A stretch of DNA of 13,891 nucleotides from Solirubrobacterales bacterium. Lineage in GTDB: Bacteria > Actinomycetota > Thermoleophilia > Solirubrobacterales > Solirubrobacteraceae. Where the stretch lies: contig PLBZ01000079.1 in NCBI GenBank assembly GCA_003134675.1, positions 14,176 through 28,066 on the forward strand, written 5' to 3'. Of this stretch, positions 1 through 9,980 are shown piece by piece; the stretch's first letter is position 1, and each line of letters begins with the position of its first letter. The notes beneath the pieces are model-generated. The model saw only the letters and a program-made list of their open reading frames with translations. It did not search any database and was not told the origin of the DNA. Made by a program: the position numbers and the translations under genes.

Positions 1-1014
1 CCGCTCGACCAGCACACGCTGATGGTGCGCCGGCGCGTGGTGGCCGCAGTCGGCGTCGTGCTGCTGATCGTGATCGTGCTGGTCGTAAACGGCTGTTTGA
101 AAAGTCAGAAAACACAGGCCCTGGAAACCTACAACCGGGATGTGAGCCGAATCGCGCAGGAATCCGACCAGCAGGTCTCCCAGCCGTTCTTCTCGGCGCT
201 CGCCGGGGCCAGCTCCAAGTCGGCGCTCGATGTGGAGGTTCAGCTCGACCAACTGCATATTCAGGCACAGAACCAGGCCACCAGCGCTAAGGGCCTGAGC
301 GTGCCCGGCGCGATGGTCGACGCGCAGCGCGACCTGCTGCTGACACTCGACCTGCGCGCCGAAGGCGTGGTCAAGGTGGCGAGTCTCGTGCGCACCGCGC
401 TCGGTGGGCAGGCCAAACAGGCGAGCACTCAACTTGCCGGCGACATGGAGATCTTCCTGGCCTCCGACGTGATCTACTCCCAGCGCGTCGCGCCGCTGAT
501 TCAGCAGACGCTTGCGGGCAACGGCATCCAGAGTCAGAGCACCACCTCCAGCCGCTTCCTGCCCAACCTCGGTTGGCTCGAACCCACGACGGTCCAGGCA
601 CGCCTCACCGGCCAGGCGGCCAGCGCCACCCAGAGCTCACAGACCGTCACGGGTAACCACGGGAGCGCGCTGAAGGGGGTGAGCGTCGGCACGAACACGC
701 TCGCGCCGGAACCCACGCTCAACCACATCAGCGGCGGCAGCAGTCCGACCTTCACCGTCCAGGTCGAAGACTCCGGCGAAGTCCCCGAGACGAACGTCAA
801 GGTCGACGTCACGATCACCGCCGGGGGCAAACAGTTCAAGGCCTCTCACGTGATCAACAAGACCGAACCCGGCAAGACGGTCAACGTCGACATCCCTGTC
901 ACCGGCGTCCCACTCGGGGTGGCCTCGAAGATACAGGTGAACATCGAGGGAGTGCCAGGCGAGAACGACCTCGAAAACAACAAGGGCACGTTCCTGGCTA
1001 TCTTTGGGCCGTAG
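1..1014 (+). CDS. membrane-anchored hypothetical protein with C-terminal CARDB-like domain (probably 5'-partial)
   Basis: The frame is open back to base 1 (reading PLDQHTL before an ATG at 22), and no Shine-Dalgarno precedes that ATG, so the true start is probably outside the window. If ATG 22 were the start the product would be 330 aa. Counting from it, an RRR patch is followed by a hydrophobic helix at residues 6-24 ending in VVNGC. The Cys at 25 resembles a weak lipobox, but a plain N-terminal membrane anchor with a longer cytoplasmic tail fits as well. Residues about 30-180 are helix-rich and polar, presumably extracytoplasmic. The last 95 residues or so form a beta-rich Ig-like unit ending in GENDLENNKGTF, the pattern of CARDB-type adhesion folds. 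Similar lone proteins are common in Thermoleophilia, as far as I recall. The function is unknown; an envelope-exposed binding or scaffold role is only inference. The next gene starts 36 nt downstream. Confidence 0.8.
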   Translation, partial: PLDQHTLMVRRRVVAAVGVVLLIVIVLVVNGCLKSQKTQALETYNRDVSRIAQESDQQVSQPFFSALAGASSKSALDVEVQLDQLHIQAQNQATSAKGLSVPGAMVDAQRDLLLTLDLRAEGVVKVASLVRTALGGQAKQASTQLAGDMEIFLASDVIYSQRVAPLIQQTLAGNGIQSQSTTSSRFLPNLGWLEPTTVQARLTGQAASATQSSQTVTGNHGSALKGVSVGTNTLAPEPTLNHISGGSSPTFTVQVEDSGEVPETNVKVDVTITAGGKQFKASHVINKTEPGKTVNVDIPVTGVPLGVASKIQVNIEGVPGENDLENNKGTFLAIFGP

Positions 1015-1050
1015 GGGCCTGCGCAGCCAGCAAGCGGCTAAGTTGTGCCG

Positions 1051-1575
1051 ATGGCCACCTCGCTCACCAACACGCAGGGCATCATCGCGATCGCCGCCGC
1101 GGCTGTGGCGGTCGTGGCGCTGCTGGCCTGCGCGGCGCTGATGCTCTGGGTGCAGCGCCTGCGCCGTGCACAGCGGCTCGTGCTGGGCGAGCAGGGTCAG
1201 CGCGACCTGGTGGCCCACGCCGCCGCGATGCAGGAAGCGTTCGAGGCGCTGCGCGAGTACGTCGAGGATGTCGCTCTGCGCCTGGACGAGCGGCTCGCCG
1301 GTGCCGAGTTGGCCCTGCGGGGAGCGATCGCGCACCGGGCGTTGGTGCGCTACGACGCCTACAACGAGCTCTCTGGCCGCCAGTCGATGTCGATCGCACT
1401 GCTCGACGAGGAGCAGTCGGGGATCGTGCTCTCCTGTATCCACCACCGGGATCAGGCGCGCGTGTACGCCAAGCAGGTGCACGGCGGACGCGGGGAGTTG
1501 GAGCTCTCGCCCGAGGAGACCGAGGCCGTGCACCTCGCGGCGCTCTCCCCGCCCGCGGGCGGCGATGCGGCCTAA
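1051..1575 (+). CDS. DUF4446 family membrane protein
   Basis: The product is 174 aa from ATG 1051; a GTG at 1045 would add two residues, and neither has a strong Shine-Dalgarno. Residues about 11-33 form one transmembrane helix, followed by a charged, probably coiled-coil segment (36-92, RLRRAQRLVLGEQGQ... to LDERLAG). A conserved C-terminal block (98-156) reads LVRYDAYNELSGRQSMSIALLD, then GIVLSCIHHRDQARVYAKQV, then GELELSPEE. This block is the hallmark of DUF4446, a family of unknown function found mainly in Gram-positive bacteria and often near the origin. The stop overlaps the first 11 nt of pheA, so the two are probably co-transcribed and translationally coupled. The functional link to phenylalanine synthesis is unclear and may be only positional. 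Family assignment rests on motif recognition. Confidence 0.85.
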   Translation: MATSLTNTQGIIAIAAAAVAVVALLACAALMLWVQRLRRAQRLVLGEQGQRDLVAHAAAMQEAFEALREYVEDVALRLDERLAGAELALRGAIAHRALVRYDAYNELSGRQSMSIALLDEEQSGIVLSCIHHRDQARVYAKQVHGGRGELELSPEETEAVHLAALSPPAGGDAA

Positions 1576-2437
1576 GGTCGGCTACCTCGGGCCGGAGGGA
1601 ACCTTCAGCGAGGAGGCCCTGCTCACCAGTGCCGTCCCGGACTCCGTCGAGCCCGTCCCGGAGGCGACGATCTACGACACGGTCATGGCACTCCGCCACG
1701 GGGAGGTCGAGTGGGCGATCGTGCCGATCGAGAACTCGCTCGACGGTTCTATCAGCGTGACACTCGACCTGCTCGCCGACGAGGCCGAAGATGTACAGAT
1801 CGTGGGAGAGACCCTGCTCACAGTCAGGCACTCGTTGATCGCGGGGCAGTCGATCGCGTTAGAGCAGATCAACACTGTGGTCTCCCACCCACAGGTCCCC
1901 GGACAGTGCGGGCGGTTTCTGCGCGGCGAGTTGGCACACGCACAGATCCTTCCCGCCAGCTCGACCGCTGCGGCGGTGAGGGAAGTGGTGGAGAGCACAG
2001 GGCACGGGCTTGCTGCGCTGGGCACGAGGCTCGCGGCGGACATATACGGAGGCTTTGTCGTGCGGGAGGGTGTGCAGGATCGAGACGACAACGAGACACG
2101 CTTCGTGTGGCTGGCCCAGACCCGTAATGGGGCATCTACCGCTCCGCCGCTGCGCACCGCCAATGAGCGAGGCGGATGGAAGACCTCACTAGTGCTCTGG
2201 GGCGCAGGAGCCGAGCATCCCGGCTGGCTGGTGCGCTGCCTGAACGAGTTCGCCCGGAGGAAGATCAACCTGACCAAGATCGAGTCCCGCCCACGACGCG
2301 AACGTCTCGGGCACTACATGTTCTTTGTGGACCTCGAGGGCGGCCTGCCGGCCGAGCAAAGGGTCGCCGACGCCGTCGCAGACGTGCGCGAGATCTGCGA
2401 GGAGGTACGCGTGCTCGGGTCCTACCCAGCGGCCTAG
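1565..2437 (+). CDS. pheA: prephenate dehydratase with C-terminal ACT domain
   Basis: The 290-aa enzyme converts prephenate to phenylpyruvate in phenylalanine biosynthesis in the cytoplasm. ATG 1565 places the family's opening GYLGPEGTFSEEA at residues 6-18; the same frame is open further upstream, but that part is a shadow of the DUF4446 gene. The catalytic domain (about 1-185) shows PIENSLDGSISVT (54-66), SHPQVPGQC (107-115) and the active-site NETRF motif (T178 R179 F180). The regulatory ACT domain (about 205-285) carries the ESRP motif (240-243), which in characterised enzymes helps bind the feedback inhibitor phenylalanine. The companion GALV motif reads GWLV here (220-223), a notable Ala-to-Trp change. 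There is no chorismate mutase domain, so this is the monofunctional form rather than the E. coli P-protein fusion. Its start lies inside the end of the DUF4446 gene, implying coupling. Confidence 0.95.
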   Translation: MRPKVGYLGPEGTFSEEALLTSAVPDSVEPVPEATIYDTVMALRHGEVEWAIVPIENSLDGSISVTLDLLADEAEDVQIVGETLLTVRHSLIAGQSIALEQINTVVSHPQVPGQCGRFLRGELAHAQILPASSTAAAVREVVESTGHGLAALGTRLAADIYGGFVVREGVQDRDDNETRFVWLAQTRNGASTAPPLRTANERGGWKTSLVLWGAGAEHPGWLVRCLNEFARRKINLTKIESRPRRERLGHYMFFVDLEGGLPAEQRVADAVADVREICEEVRVLGSYPAA

Positions 2438-2467
2438 TGCGAGCGGGTCGATACACTCCGCCACGCA

Positions 2468-3043
2468 GTGGATACCACCGTTCCGTCTGTCCCACTTCGG
2501 TCCGTGTCGCCTCCCGAGCACAGGCGACGCGGGCCTGACAGCGGCCGGGTGCTCGTTCTAAACGCGACGTACGAGCCGATCAACGTCTGCACGGTACGAC
2601 GCGCGGTGGTGCTGCTGCTGAAGGACAAGGCCGAGTTGCTGGAGCGGGGCGGCTGGGAGCTGCACTCCGAGAACGCCACGCTCGCGCGACCGGTCGTGAT
2701 CAGGCTGGTCAGCTATGTCCACGTGCCTCGCGACGCCCACCGGCGCAAGATCACCCGCCGGGCTGTGTTTGCCCGGGACGGGTGGACCTGCCAGTACTGC
2801 GGCTCGCACTCGAACCTCACCGTGGACCACGTGATCCCCCGCTCCAAGGGCGGAACCTCGAGCTGGGAGAACATCGTTGCCTCGTGTGCCCCCTGCAACC
2901 GGCGTAAGGGTGACCGGCTGCCCAAGCAGGCGAGAATGCACCCGCGGCATGTCCCCCGCACCCCGCGCGCGGAGATCTTTATCCACGTTGCCAGCCCGAC
3001 GATCCCGGTGGCGTGGCTGGCGTACCTGCCCCAAGCGGCCTGA
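2468..3043 (+). CDS. HNH endonuclease family protein
   Basis: The product is 191 aa from GTG 2468. The start is uncertain: GTGs at 2504 and 2549 are also in frame, and the conserved core begins at VLVLNATYEPINVCTVRRAV (28-47). The C-terminal half is an HNH nuclease fold: CQYC (C108, C111) and CAPC (C140, C143) form the zinc-binding pair, D120-H121 supply the catalytic histidine of the beta-beta-alpha metal motif, and N135, N144 and K147 complete the pattern. The N-terminal RVLVLNATYEPI block is typical of a widespread stand-alone actinobacterial and cyanobacterial HNH group with no known partner. Whether it is a housekeeping nuclease, a repair protein or something else is not known. It lies 30 nt after pheA and is followed by a strong hairpin, so it is probably the last gene of this plus-strand unit. 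Confidence 0.9.
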   Translation: MDTTVPSVPLRSVSPPEHRRRGPDSGRVLVLNATYEPINVCTVRRAVVLLLKDKAELLERGGWELHSENATLARPVVIRLVSYVHVPRDAHRRKITRRAVFARDGWTCQYCGSHSNLTVDHVIPRSKGGTSSWENIVASCAPCNRRKGDRLPKQARMHPRHVPRTPRAEIFIHVASPTIPVAWLAYLPQAA

Positions 3044-3050
3044 GCAAAGA

Positions 3051-3080
3051 CGAGGGGCGCCACGGCCGCGGCGCCCCTCG
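3051..3080. terminator. strong GC-rich hairpin after the HNH gene, possibly bidirectional terminator
   Basis: A perfect 11-bp stem (CGAGGGGCGCC at 3051-3061 with GGCGCCCCTCG at 3070-3080) encloses an 8-nt loop and begins 7 nt after the HNH stop codon. Neither side has a long U-tract: the plus strand continues CATTCTGCTCT and the minus strand continues TCTTTGCTC. It could end the HNH transcript, a minus-strand transcript from the 3090-3280 element, or both. Confidence 0.7.
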
Positions 3081-3094
3081 CATTCTGCTCTGAC

Positions 3095-3275
3095 TGGATG
3101 GCCGAGACGGTCGAAAAGGCTGCCGGAGGGACCAGAACCGGCGATCGTCTCGGGGTGTCCCGGGTTGGATTCCGCTAAGCGGTCCAGCCTGTCCGACCTA
3201 GCGGCCGGTCACCTCCAGAGTCCCGCAAAAACTGTCAGCCAACGTTAGGACCACCTCCTTTCTCTGGTCTGGCCA
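3095..3275 (+). ncRNA. candidate structured RNA element with anti-SD hairpin loop (strand undecided)
   Basis: This gene-poor stretch between the convergent HNH and gyrA genes is rich in nested inverted repeats. Helix A pairs 3102-3113 with 3142-3153 over 12 bp, with one G·U. Helix B pairs 3161-3169 with 3183-3191 (9 bp, two G·U) and stacks on CCGC-TAA-GCGG at 3172-3182. A short GACC/GGTC stem lies at 3195-3210. Helix C is GACCA 3249-3253 with TGGTC 3265-3269, whose 11-nt loop reads CCTCCTTTCTC, the core of the 16S rRNA 3' tail. All the non-Watson-Crick pairs listed are G·U when read on the plus strand and would be A·C mismatches on the minus strand, which favours a plus-strand RNA. A promoter-like sequence and an SD plus mini-ORF on the minus strand argue the other way. 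I cannot name the family; it could be an ncRNA or an mRNA leader. Confidence 0.4.
3198..3242 (-). CDS. candidate 14-residue peptide ORF with extended Shine-Dalgarno
   Basis: On the minus strand a TTG at 3242 opens a 14-codon frame reading MADSFCGTLEVTGR, ending in TAG at 3198-3200. Upstream, AGAAAGGAGGTG (complement of 3252-3263) matches the last 12 nt of the usual bacterial 16S tail without mismatch, far longer than a normal ribosome-binding site; GGAGG ends 11 nt before the TTG. A promoter-like sequence lies just upstream. It might be a leader or regulatory micropeptide, or the SD-like stretch may instead belong to a structured RNA on the other strand. A peptide this short cannot be confirmed from one sequence. 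Confidence 0.3.
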   Translation of the reverse strand: MADSFCGTLEVTGR

Positions 3276-3302
3276 GAGTAGCGGACGGGGGTGGCCCGGC
3301 AA
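3275..3302 (-). promoter_or_regulatory. candidate minus-strand promoter just downstream of gyrA
   Basis: Read on the minus strand, TTGCCG (3302-3297) is separated by 16 bp from TACTCT (3280-3275), a TAnnnT type -10 as used by actinobacterial housekeeping sigma factors. Transcription would begin near 3268, right before the AGAAAGGAGGTG stretch. An inverted repeat CTCTGG/CCAGAG (3262-3278) overlaps the -10. There is no other minus-strand gene between here and the hairpin at 3051-3080 than the mini-ORF. Confidence 0.4.
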
Positions 3303-3326
3303 GGGGTGGTGGGCACTAATGATGCG

Positions 3327-5876
3327 CTAGGGGTCCTCGGTGACGTCGGCGATGTCGGTATCTGTGCCAGGCACTTCGGCGAGTGGCCCATCCATCAAGG
3401 AGGCGTCAGGGAACTCGTCGGGAGGCTCGACGGCGTCCACGACGAGGGCGATGGCGCTGACGATATCGTCCTCCTTGAGATTCATCACCCGCACGCCAGT
3501 GGCCGAGCGACCCTGCTGGGAGATGCCACCAGCAGCTGTTCGTTGGACCATCCCGCCGACGCTGATGAACACCAGCTCGTGGTGCTCACGAACGACGAGC
3601 GCTCCCGCGAGGCCCCCCTTCTGCTCGGTCAGGCCGATCGTCTTGACGCCTTTGGCGCCACGATGGGTCTTGCGGTACTGGTCGATCCGGCTGCGCTTGC
3701 CATATCCATTCTCCGTGACTACAAGCAGATCCATATCGTCCCGGGCTACGTCCATCGCGATGACCTTCCCGCCCTTGCCAACCTCCATACCGCGCACGCC
3801 GGTGGTATCGCGTCCCATCGAACGAGCGTCAGACTCGGCAAAGCGCACTGTCAGACCGGCACGTGAGGTCATGATGATCTCGTCTTCGGGGTCGACCGCA
3901 CGAACAGCGAGCAGCTCGTCGTCGTCGCGAATGTTGATCGCGATGATGCCGTCGGCCTTTATAGGGGTGTTGTAGGCCAGCAGCTCCGTCTTCTTAACGG
4001 TGCCGTTGCGCGTCGCGAACACGAGGTACTTGGTCTCGGTGAAGTCGCGTGTAGAGAGCACCGCCTGGATCCGCTCGCCCTCGCGCAGCGGCAGGATGTT
4101 GACCAGCGCACGTCCCTTTGCGGTGCGCGAGGCCTCGGGCAGCTCGTAGACCTTGGAGCGGTAGACCTTGCCACGGTTGGAGAAAAACAGCAGGTAGTCG
4201 TGTGAAGAGCATACGAACAGGTGCTCGATGAAGTCCCCGTCCTTCATGTCCATCCCGGTCACACCGCGACCCCCACGCTGCTGCTGGCGGTAGGTGGCAA
4301 GCGGCAGCGACTTGATGTAGCCCGTCTGGGTGATCGTGATGACCATCTGCTGGTCGGCGATCAGATCCTCTATGTCGATCTCATCCTCGGAGTGGGTGAT
4401 CTCCGAGCGGCGCTCATCGCCGAAACGCTCTGAGATCTCTGAGAGCTCCTCCTTGATCACCGCCAGCACGCGGCTCTCATCGCCGAGGATCGCGCGCAGC
4501 TCTGCGATCCGCTCGGTCACGTCGGCATGCTCCTGTTTGATTCCATCGGCCTCGAGTGCAGTCAACTGGGAGAGACGCAGGTCGAGGATCGCTGTGGCTT
4601 GGATGTGGCTGAGCTCGAAGCGCGCGACGAGCTGCTCGCGCGCCGAGTCGCGGTCACGCGAGCCGCGGATCAGCTCGATGATCGCGTCGAGGTGCTCGAG
4701 CGCGATCAACAGACCTTCGAGGATGTGCGCGCGCGCCTCCTTCTCGGACAGCTCGTGCTTGGTGCGACGCACGACCACCTCGCGCTGGTGAGCCACGTAG
4801 TGATGGATCACCGCATACAGGTTGAGGGTGCGCGGGACGTTGTCGACTAGCGCCACCATGTTCACGCCAAACGTGCTCTGCATCGGCGTGTGCTTGTAAA
4901 GCTTGTTGAGCACGACCTTCGGGATCGCATCGCGCTTGAGCTCGATCACGAGGCGCATGCCGCGCTTGTCGGACTCGTCGCGAAGGTCGGAGATCTCGGG
5001 GATGCGTTTGTCGTGGACGAGGTCGGCGATCTTCTGGATCAGCCCACCGTCACCGCCCTTCTTCACCATGAACGGCAGCTGCGTGACGACGATCGCCTCC
5101 TTGCCCTGCTTGAGCGGCTCGATATGCGCGCGCGCCTGGATGCGCACACGACCGCGTCCGGTCTCATACGCATCCCTGATGCCGTTGCGGCCGAGAATGA
5201 TCCCGCCGGTGGGGAAGTCCGGCCCGGTGATGTGGTGCATTAGACCGTCGGTGTCGATCTGCGGATCGTCGATATAGGCGATCGTGGCCGCGATCACCTC
5301 GCGCAGATTGTGCGGAGGTATGTTCGTCGCCATGCCAACCGCGATGCCCGAGGAGCCGTTGACGAGCAGGTTGGGAAAACGGGCGGGCAGCACCAGCGGT
5401 TCCCGACGTGAGCCGTCGTAGTTGGGCACGAAGTCGACCGTGTCCATATCCAGGTCACGCAGCATCTCGGTGGCGATGCGCGCTAGGCGCGCCTCGGTGT
5501 AGCGCATGGCGGCCGCGGGGTCGTCGTCGACAGAGCCGAAGTTACCCTGGCCATCGACGAGTTCATTGCGCATCGAGAAGTCCTGAGCCATGCGCACGAG
5601 GGCGTCGTAGATCGCGGAGTCGCCGTGAGGGTGATAGTTGCCCATCACCTCGCCGACGATCTTGGCGCACTTTGCATAGGACCGCGTGGGACCGAGGCCG
5701 AGCTCGTTCATCGCATACAGCACGCGGCGATGCACGGGCTTCAGGCCATCGCGCACGTCGGGCAGCGCGCGCCCAACGATCACCGACATGGCATAGTCGA
5801 GATACGCCGTGCGCATCTCCTCCTCGAGAGCACGCGGTTCGACGTTGCCTCCGCCGATCACATCAGCGCTTGCCAT
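3327..5876 (-). CDS. gyrA: DNA gyrase subunit A
   Basis: The 849-aa breakage-reunion subunit of DNA gyrase works with GyrB as an A2B2 complex to introduce negative supercoils. The winged-helix and tower region shows [17 protein letters not shown] (38-54) and the quinolone-resistance region [17 protein letters not shown], where S87 and D91 correspond to E. coli S83 and D87, so this copy looks quinolone-sensitive. The active-site tyrosine is Y126 in AAAMRYTE. The C-terminal beta-pinwheel carries the GyrA box as QRGGRG at about 533-538, which distinguishes it from ParC. The protein ends in an acidic tail rich in Asp and Glu, common in GyrA. ATG 5876 is supported by a GGGGGTG Shine-Dalgarno that overlaps the gyrB stop codon 10 nt upstream, so the two genes form one translationally linked unit. 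Confidence 0.97.
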   Translation of the reverse strand: MASADVIGGGNVEPRALEEEMRTAYLDYAMSVIVGRALPDVRDGLKPVHRRVLYAMNELGLGPTRSYAKCAKIVGEVMGNYHPHGDSAIYDALVRMAQDFSMRNELVDGQGNFGSVDDDPAAAMRYTEARLARIATEMLRDLDMDTVDFVPNYDGSRREPLVLPARFPNLLVNGSSGIAVGMATNIPPHNLREVIAATIAYIDDPQIDTDGLMHHITGPDFPTGGIILGRNGIRDAYETGRGRVRIQARAHIEPLKQGKEAIVVTQLPFMVKKGGDGGLIQKIADLVHDKRIPEISDLRDESDKRGMRLVIELKRDAIPKVVLNKLYKHTPMQSTFGVNMVALVDNVPRTLNLYAVIHHYVAHQREVVVRRTKHELSEKEARAHILEGLLIALEHLDAIIELIRGSRDRDSAREQLVARFELSHIQATAILDLRLSQLTALEADGIKQEHADVTERIAELRAILGDESRVLAVIKEELSEISERFGDERRSEITHSEDEIDIEDLIADQQMVITITQTGYIKSLPLATYRQQQRGGRGVTGMDMKDGDFIEHLFVCSSHDYLLFFSNRGKVYRSKVYELPEASRTAKGRALVNILPLREGERIQAVLSTRDFTETKYLVFATRNGTVKKTELLAYNTPIKADGIIAINIRDDDELLAVRAVDPEDEIIMTSRAGLTVRFAESDARSMGRDTTGVRGMEVGKGGKVIAMDVARDDMDLLVVTENGYGKRSRIDQYRKTHRGAKGVKTIGLTEQKGGLAGALVVREHHELVFISVGGMVQRTAAGGISQQGRSATGVRVMNLKEDDIVSAIALVVDAVEPPDEFPDASLMDGPLAEVPGTDTDIADVTEDP

Positions 5877-5886
5877 GGCTCACCCC

Positions 5887-8439
<2,553 letters not shown>

Positions 8440-8446
8440 TTACAGA

Positions 8447-8452
8447 ACAATA
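8447..8452 (-). promoter_or_regulatory. possible gyrB promoter -10 element
   Basis: The minus strand reads TATTGT here, fitting TAnnnT, in a locally AT-richer stretch about 80 nt upstream of the gyrB start and before the leader hairpin. No convincing -35 hexamer is visible at 16-18 bp spacing. Given the 216-nt gap after dciA, a separate gyrB promoter is expected somewhere here. Confidence 0.3.
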
Positions 8453-8500
8453 GCACAAGAGGGTCCTGCATTCGGGACTCGGAGCCGGCATAAATACCTG

Positions 8501-8521
8501 CAAATAAGCACAAAAATGTGC
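8501..8521 (-). terminator. possible weak terminator after dciA
   Basis: On the minus strand GCACA-TTTT-TGTGC forms a 5-bp hairpin followed by TTATTTG, 62 nt after the dciA stop. The stem is short and the arrangement also reads as a palindrome, so this could be an operator instead. It would separate the dnaA-dnaN-recF-dciA transcript from gyrBA. Confidence 0.35.
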
Positions 8522-8583
8522 CGTGGCGAGGACCTGACGGCTTAATTGGCGAGGCGCGCGTTCCGACCCAGTCTTTGGACTGC

Positions 8584-8871
8584 TCAGCCCGTCCGGCAGC
8601 GCAGCTCGCGGATCGTCTCATCACCGAGTGCCGCGTTCAGACCCAGCACCAGCTCATCGGCCATCAGATCGAGCTCCTGAGCCCAAACCGCAGCGGTGCA
8701 GGTCACCGTGAGGATCCCGTCGCGCTCAGCCGTAGGGTGCGCCGCAGAAGCAATCGCGGGGCCGGCCGCACCCTCCCAGATTTCCTGCACGCGGGCGAGG
8801 GTCGTGGCCGGCGCGAGCGTGGCCGTGAGCGCCTGGAGAGCCGTGGAAAGTGGCCGCGGAGCGATCCTCAT
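8584..8871 (-). CDS. dciA: DciA/DUF721 family replicative helicase-loading protein
   Basis: The product is 95 aa. It shows the DUF721 pattern VQEIWEGAAGPAIASAAHP (28-46), then GILTVTCTAAVWAQELDLM (52-70), then LNAALGDETIRELRCRTG at the C-terminus. DciA proteins bind the replicative helicase DnaB and assist its loading in bacteria that lack DnaC or DnaI; in actinobacteria the gene typically sits next to recF and gyrB, as here. The longer open frame reaches to 8991, but ATG 8871 is preferred because its ATGA overlaps the recF stop by 4 nt and because the extra N-terminus is Arg- and Cys-rich shadow sequence of recF. The protein is shorter than many actinobacterial homologues, which carry long N-terminal extensions. 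The symbol dciA is given by family; function is inferred. Confidence 0.85.
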   Translation of the reverse strand: MRIAPRPLSTALQALTATLAPATTLARVQEIWEGAAGPAIASAAHPTAERDGILTVTCTAAVWAQELDLMADELVLGLNAALGDETIRELRCRTG

Positions 8872-9971
8872 GCAGCTAGCGCCTCCTGAAGGATCGTGCC
8901 CGGAGAGACACGCAGCCGCGTGACGCCGGCGGCACCGGCACCGGGGACGTGAGCGAGGTCGGTGGTGGCGATCACGCTCTGCCCGCCACAAGAGAGCTCG
9001 CGCGCGAGTAGCTCACGGCGTTCGGAGTCGAGCTCGCTCATCACGTCATCGAGCAGCATCAGCGGCGTGCGGCGTCGTTCGCGTGCGAGCACCGCACGCT
9101 CGGCGAGCAGCAGGGCCAGCAAGGCTAGGCGCTGCTCACCCTGGGAGCCGTAGAGGCGCAGCTCGCGCCCGTCGCGCAACAGCGCCAGCTCGTCGCGGTG
9201 GGGTCCGTGGGTGGAGAAGCCGCGCTCGAGGTCGCCCGGCAGGCGCGCCTGCAGTTCGGCGACGAACTCGTCCTCGCCTGCTGCGCGTGAGCGGGGGCGG
9301 TAGTCGAGGCTCGCCGCACCGGTCAGACCGAGCTGGGAGGCACGCTCGGCAAACGGCTCGGCGAGCAGGTCGACCGCATCCCCACGATGCTCACGCAGTG
9401 CCATCGCGTGGCGGGCCAGCTGCAGGTCCCAGGTGGAGATTGTCGTGCGCGAAGCGCGGCCGGCACGGATCCCCCCGAGCAGGGCATTGCGCTGGGAGAG
9501 GACCCGCGAGTAGGCTCGCCGGTCTGCAGCGCGCGCGGGCCAGACGGCCGCCACGAACTGGTCCAGGTGGGCACGGCGCATGGCCGGCGGACCCTTGAGC
9601 AGCTCGAGACGGTCGGGGAGGAAGACGCTCAATAGCGGCCGCGTCTCGATGTCGAGCAAGCGCTCGACAGGTGCCCCGTCCGAGCTCATGCGCTTGGGCT
9701 GGCCAGGTTCGAACCCCACGCTCAGCTCGTGCGTGCGGGAGCCGTCGGCGAGCCGTATAACGACCCTGGTAGCCTTGGCTTCGAAGCGCACCAGCTCGCG
9801 CTCGTTATGGGTCCTGGGTGAGCGGCCGGTGCAGCCGAAGTAGAGCGCCTCGAGCAGGTTCGACTTGCCAACTCCGTTGGGTCCATGAACCACTGTAAGA
9901 CCCGCGCCGAGGCTGGCTTCGGCGCGGGAATAGGTGCGGAAGTCGCGCAGCTGCACGCTGACGACACGCAC
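8868..9971 (-). CDS. recF: DNA replication and repair protein RecF
   Basis: The 367-aa SMC-like ATPase acts with RecO and RecR to load RecA at single-strand gaps. It opens with RVVSVQLRDFRTY (2-14), typical of RecF. The Walker A motif GPNGVGKSN is at 30-38, the ABC signature YGSQGEQR at 274-281, and Walker B LMLLDD at 304-309, followed by the D-loop SELD (312-315). THGPHRDEL (254-262) is another conserved RecF block. The start is GTG 9971, 9 nt after the dnaN stop, with only a weak Shine-Dalgarno; the close spacing suggests translational coupling. The stop overlaps the dciA start. All catalytic motifs are intact. Confidence 0.96.
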   Translation of the reverse strand: MRVVSVQLRDFRTYSRAEASLGAGLTVVHGPNGVGKSNLLEALYFGCTGRSPRTHNERELVRFEAKATRVVIRLADGSRTHELSVGFEPGQPKRMSSDGAPVERLLDIETRPLLSVFLPDRLELLKGPPAMRRAHLDQFVAAVWPARAADRRAYSRVLSQRNALLGGIRAGRASRTTISTWDLQLARHAMALREHRGDAVDLLAEPFAERASQLGLTGAASLDYRPRSRAAGEDEFVAELQARLPGDLERGFSTHGPHRDELALLRDGRELRLYGSQGEQRLALLALLLAERAVLARERRRTPLMLLDDVMSELDSERRELLARELSCGGQSVIATTDLAHVPGAGAAGVTRLRVSPGTILQEALAA

Positions 9972-9980
9972 GGGCCTAGC

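Noticed and set aside
637..1533. 298-codon minus-strand open frame antisense to the first two genes
   Set aside because: Typical long antisense shadow in high-GC DNA; the opposite strand has recognisable DUF4446 and CARDB-like proteins.
2877..3248. 123-codon plus-strand open frame running from the HNH gene into the HNH-gyrA gap
   Set aside because: Its first half is a frame-shifted shadow of the HNH gene, it is compositionally arginine/proline rich and has no recognisable domain; the second half only reads through the structured element.
3248..3263. GGACCACCTCCTTTCT on the plus strand, nearly identical to the 3' end of 16S rRNA
   Set aside because: Not an rRNA gene or fragment: the conserved helix-45 region that should precede it is absent. 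It is treated instead as an anti-SD loop or the complement of a strong Shine-Dalgarno.
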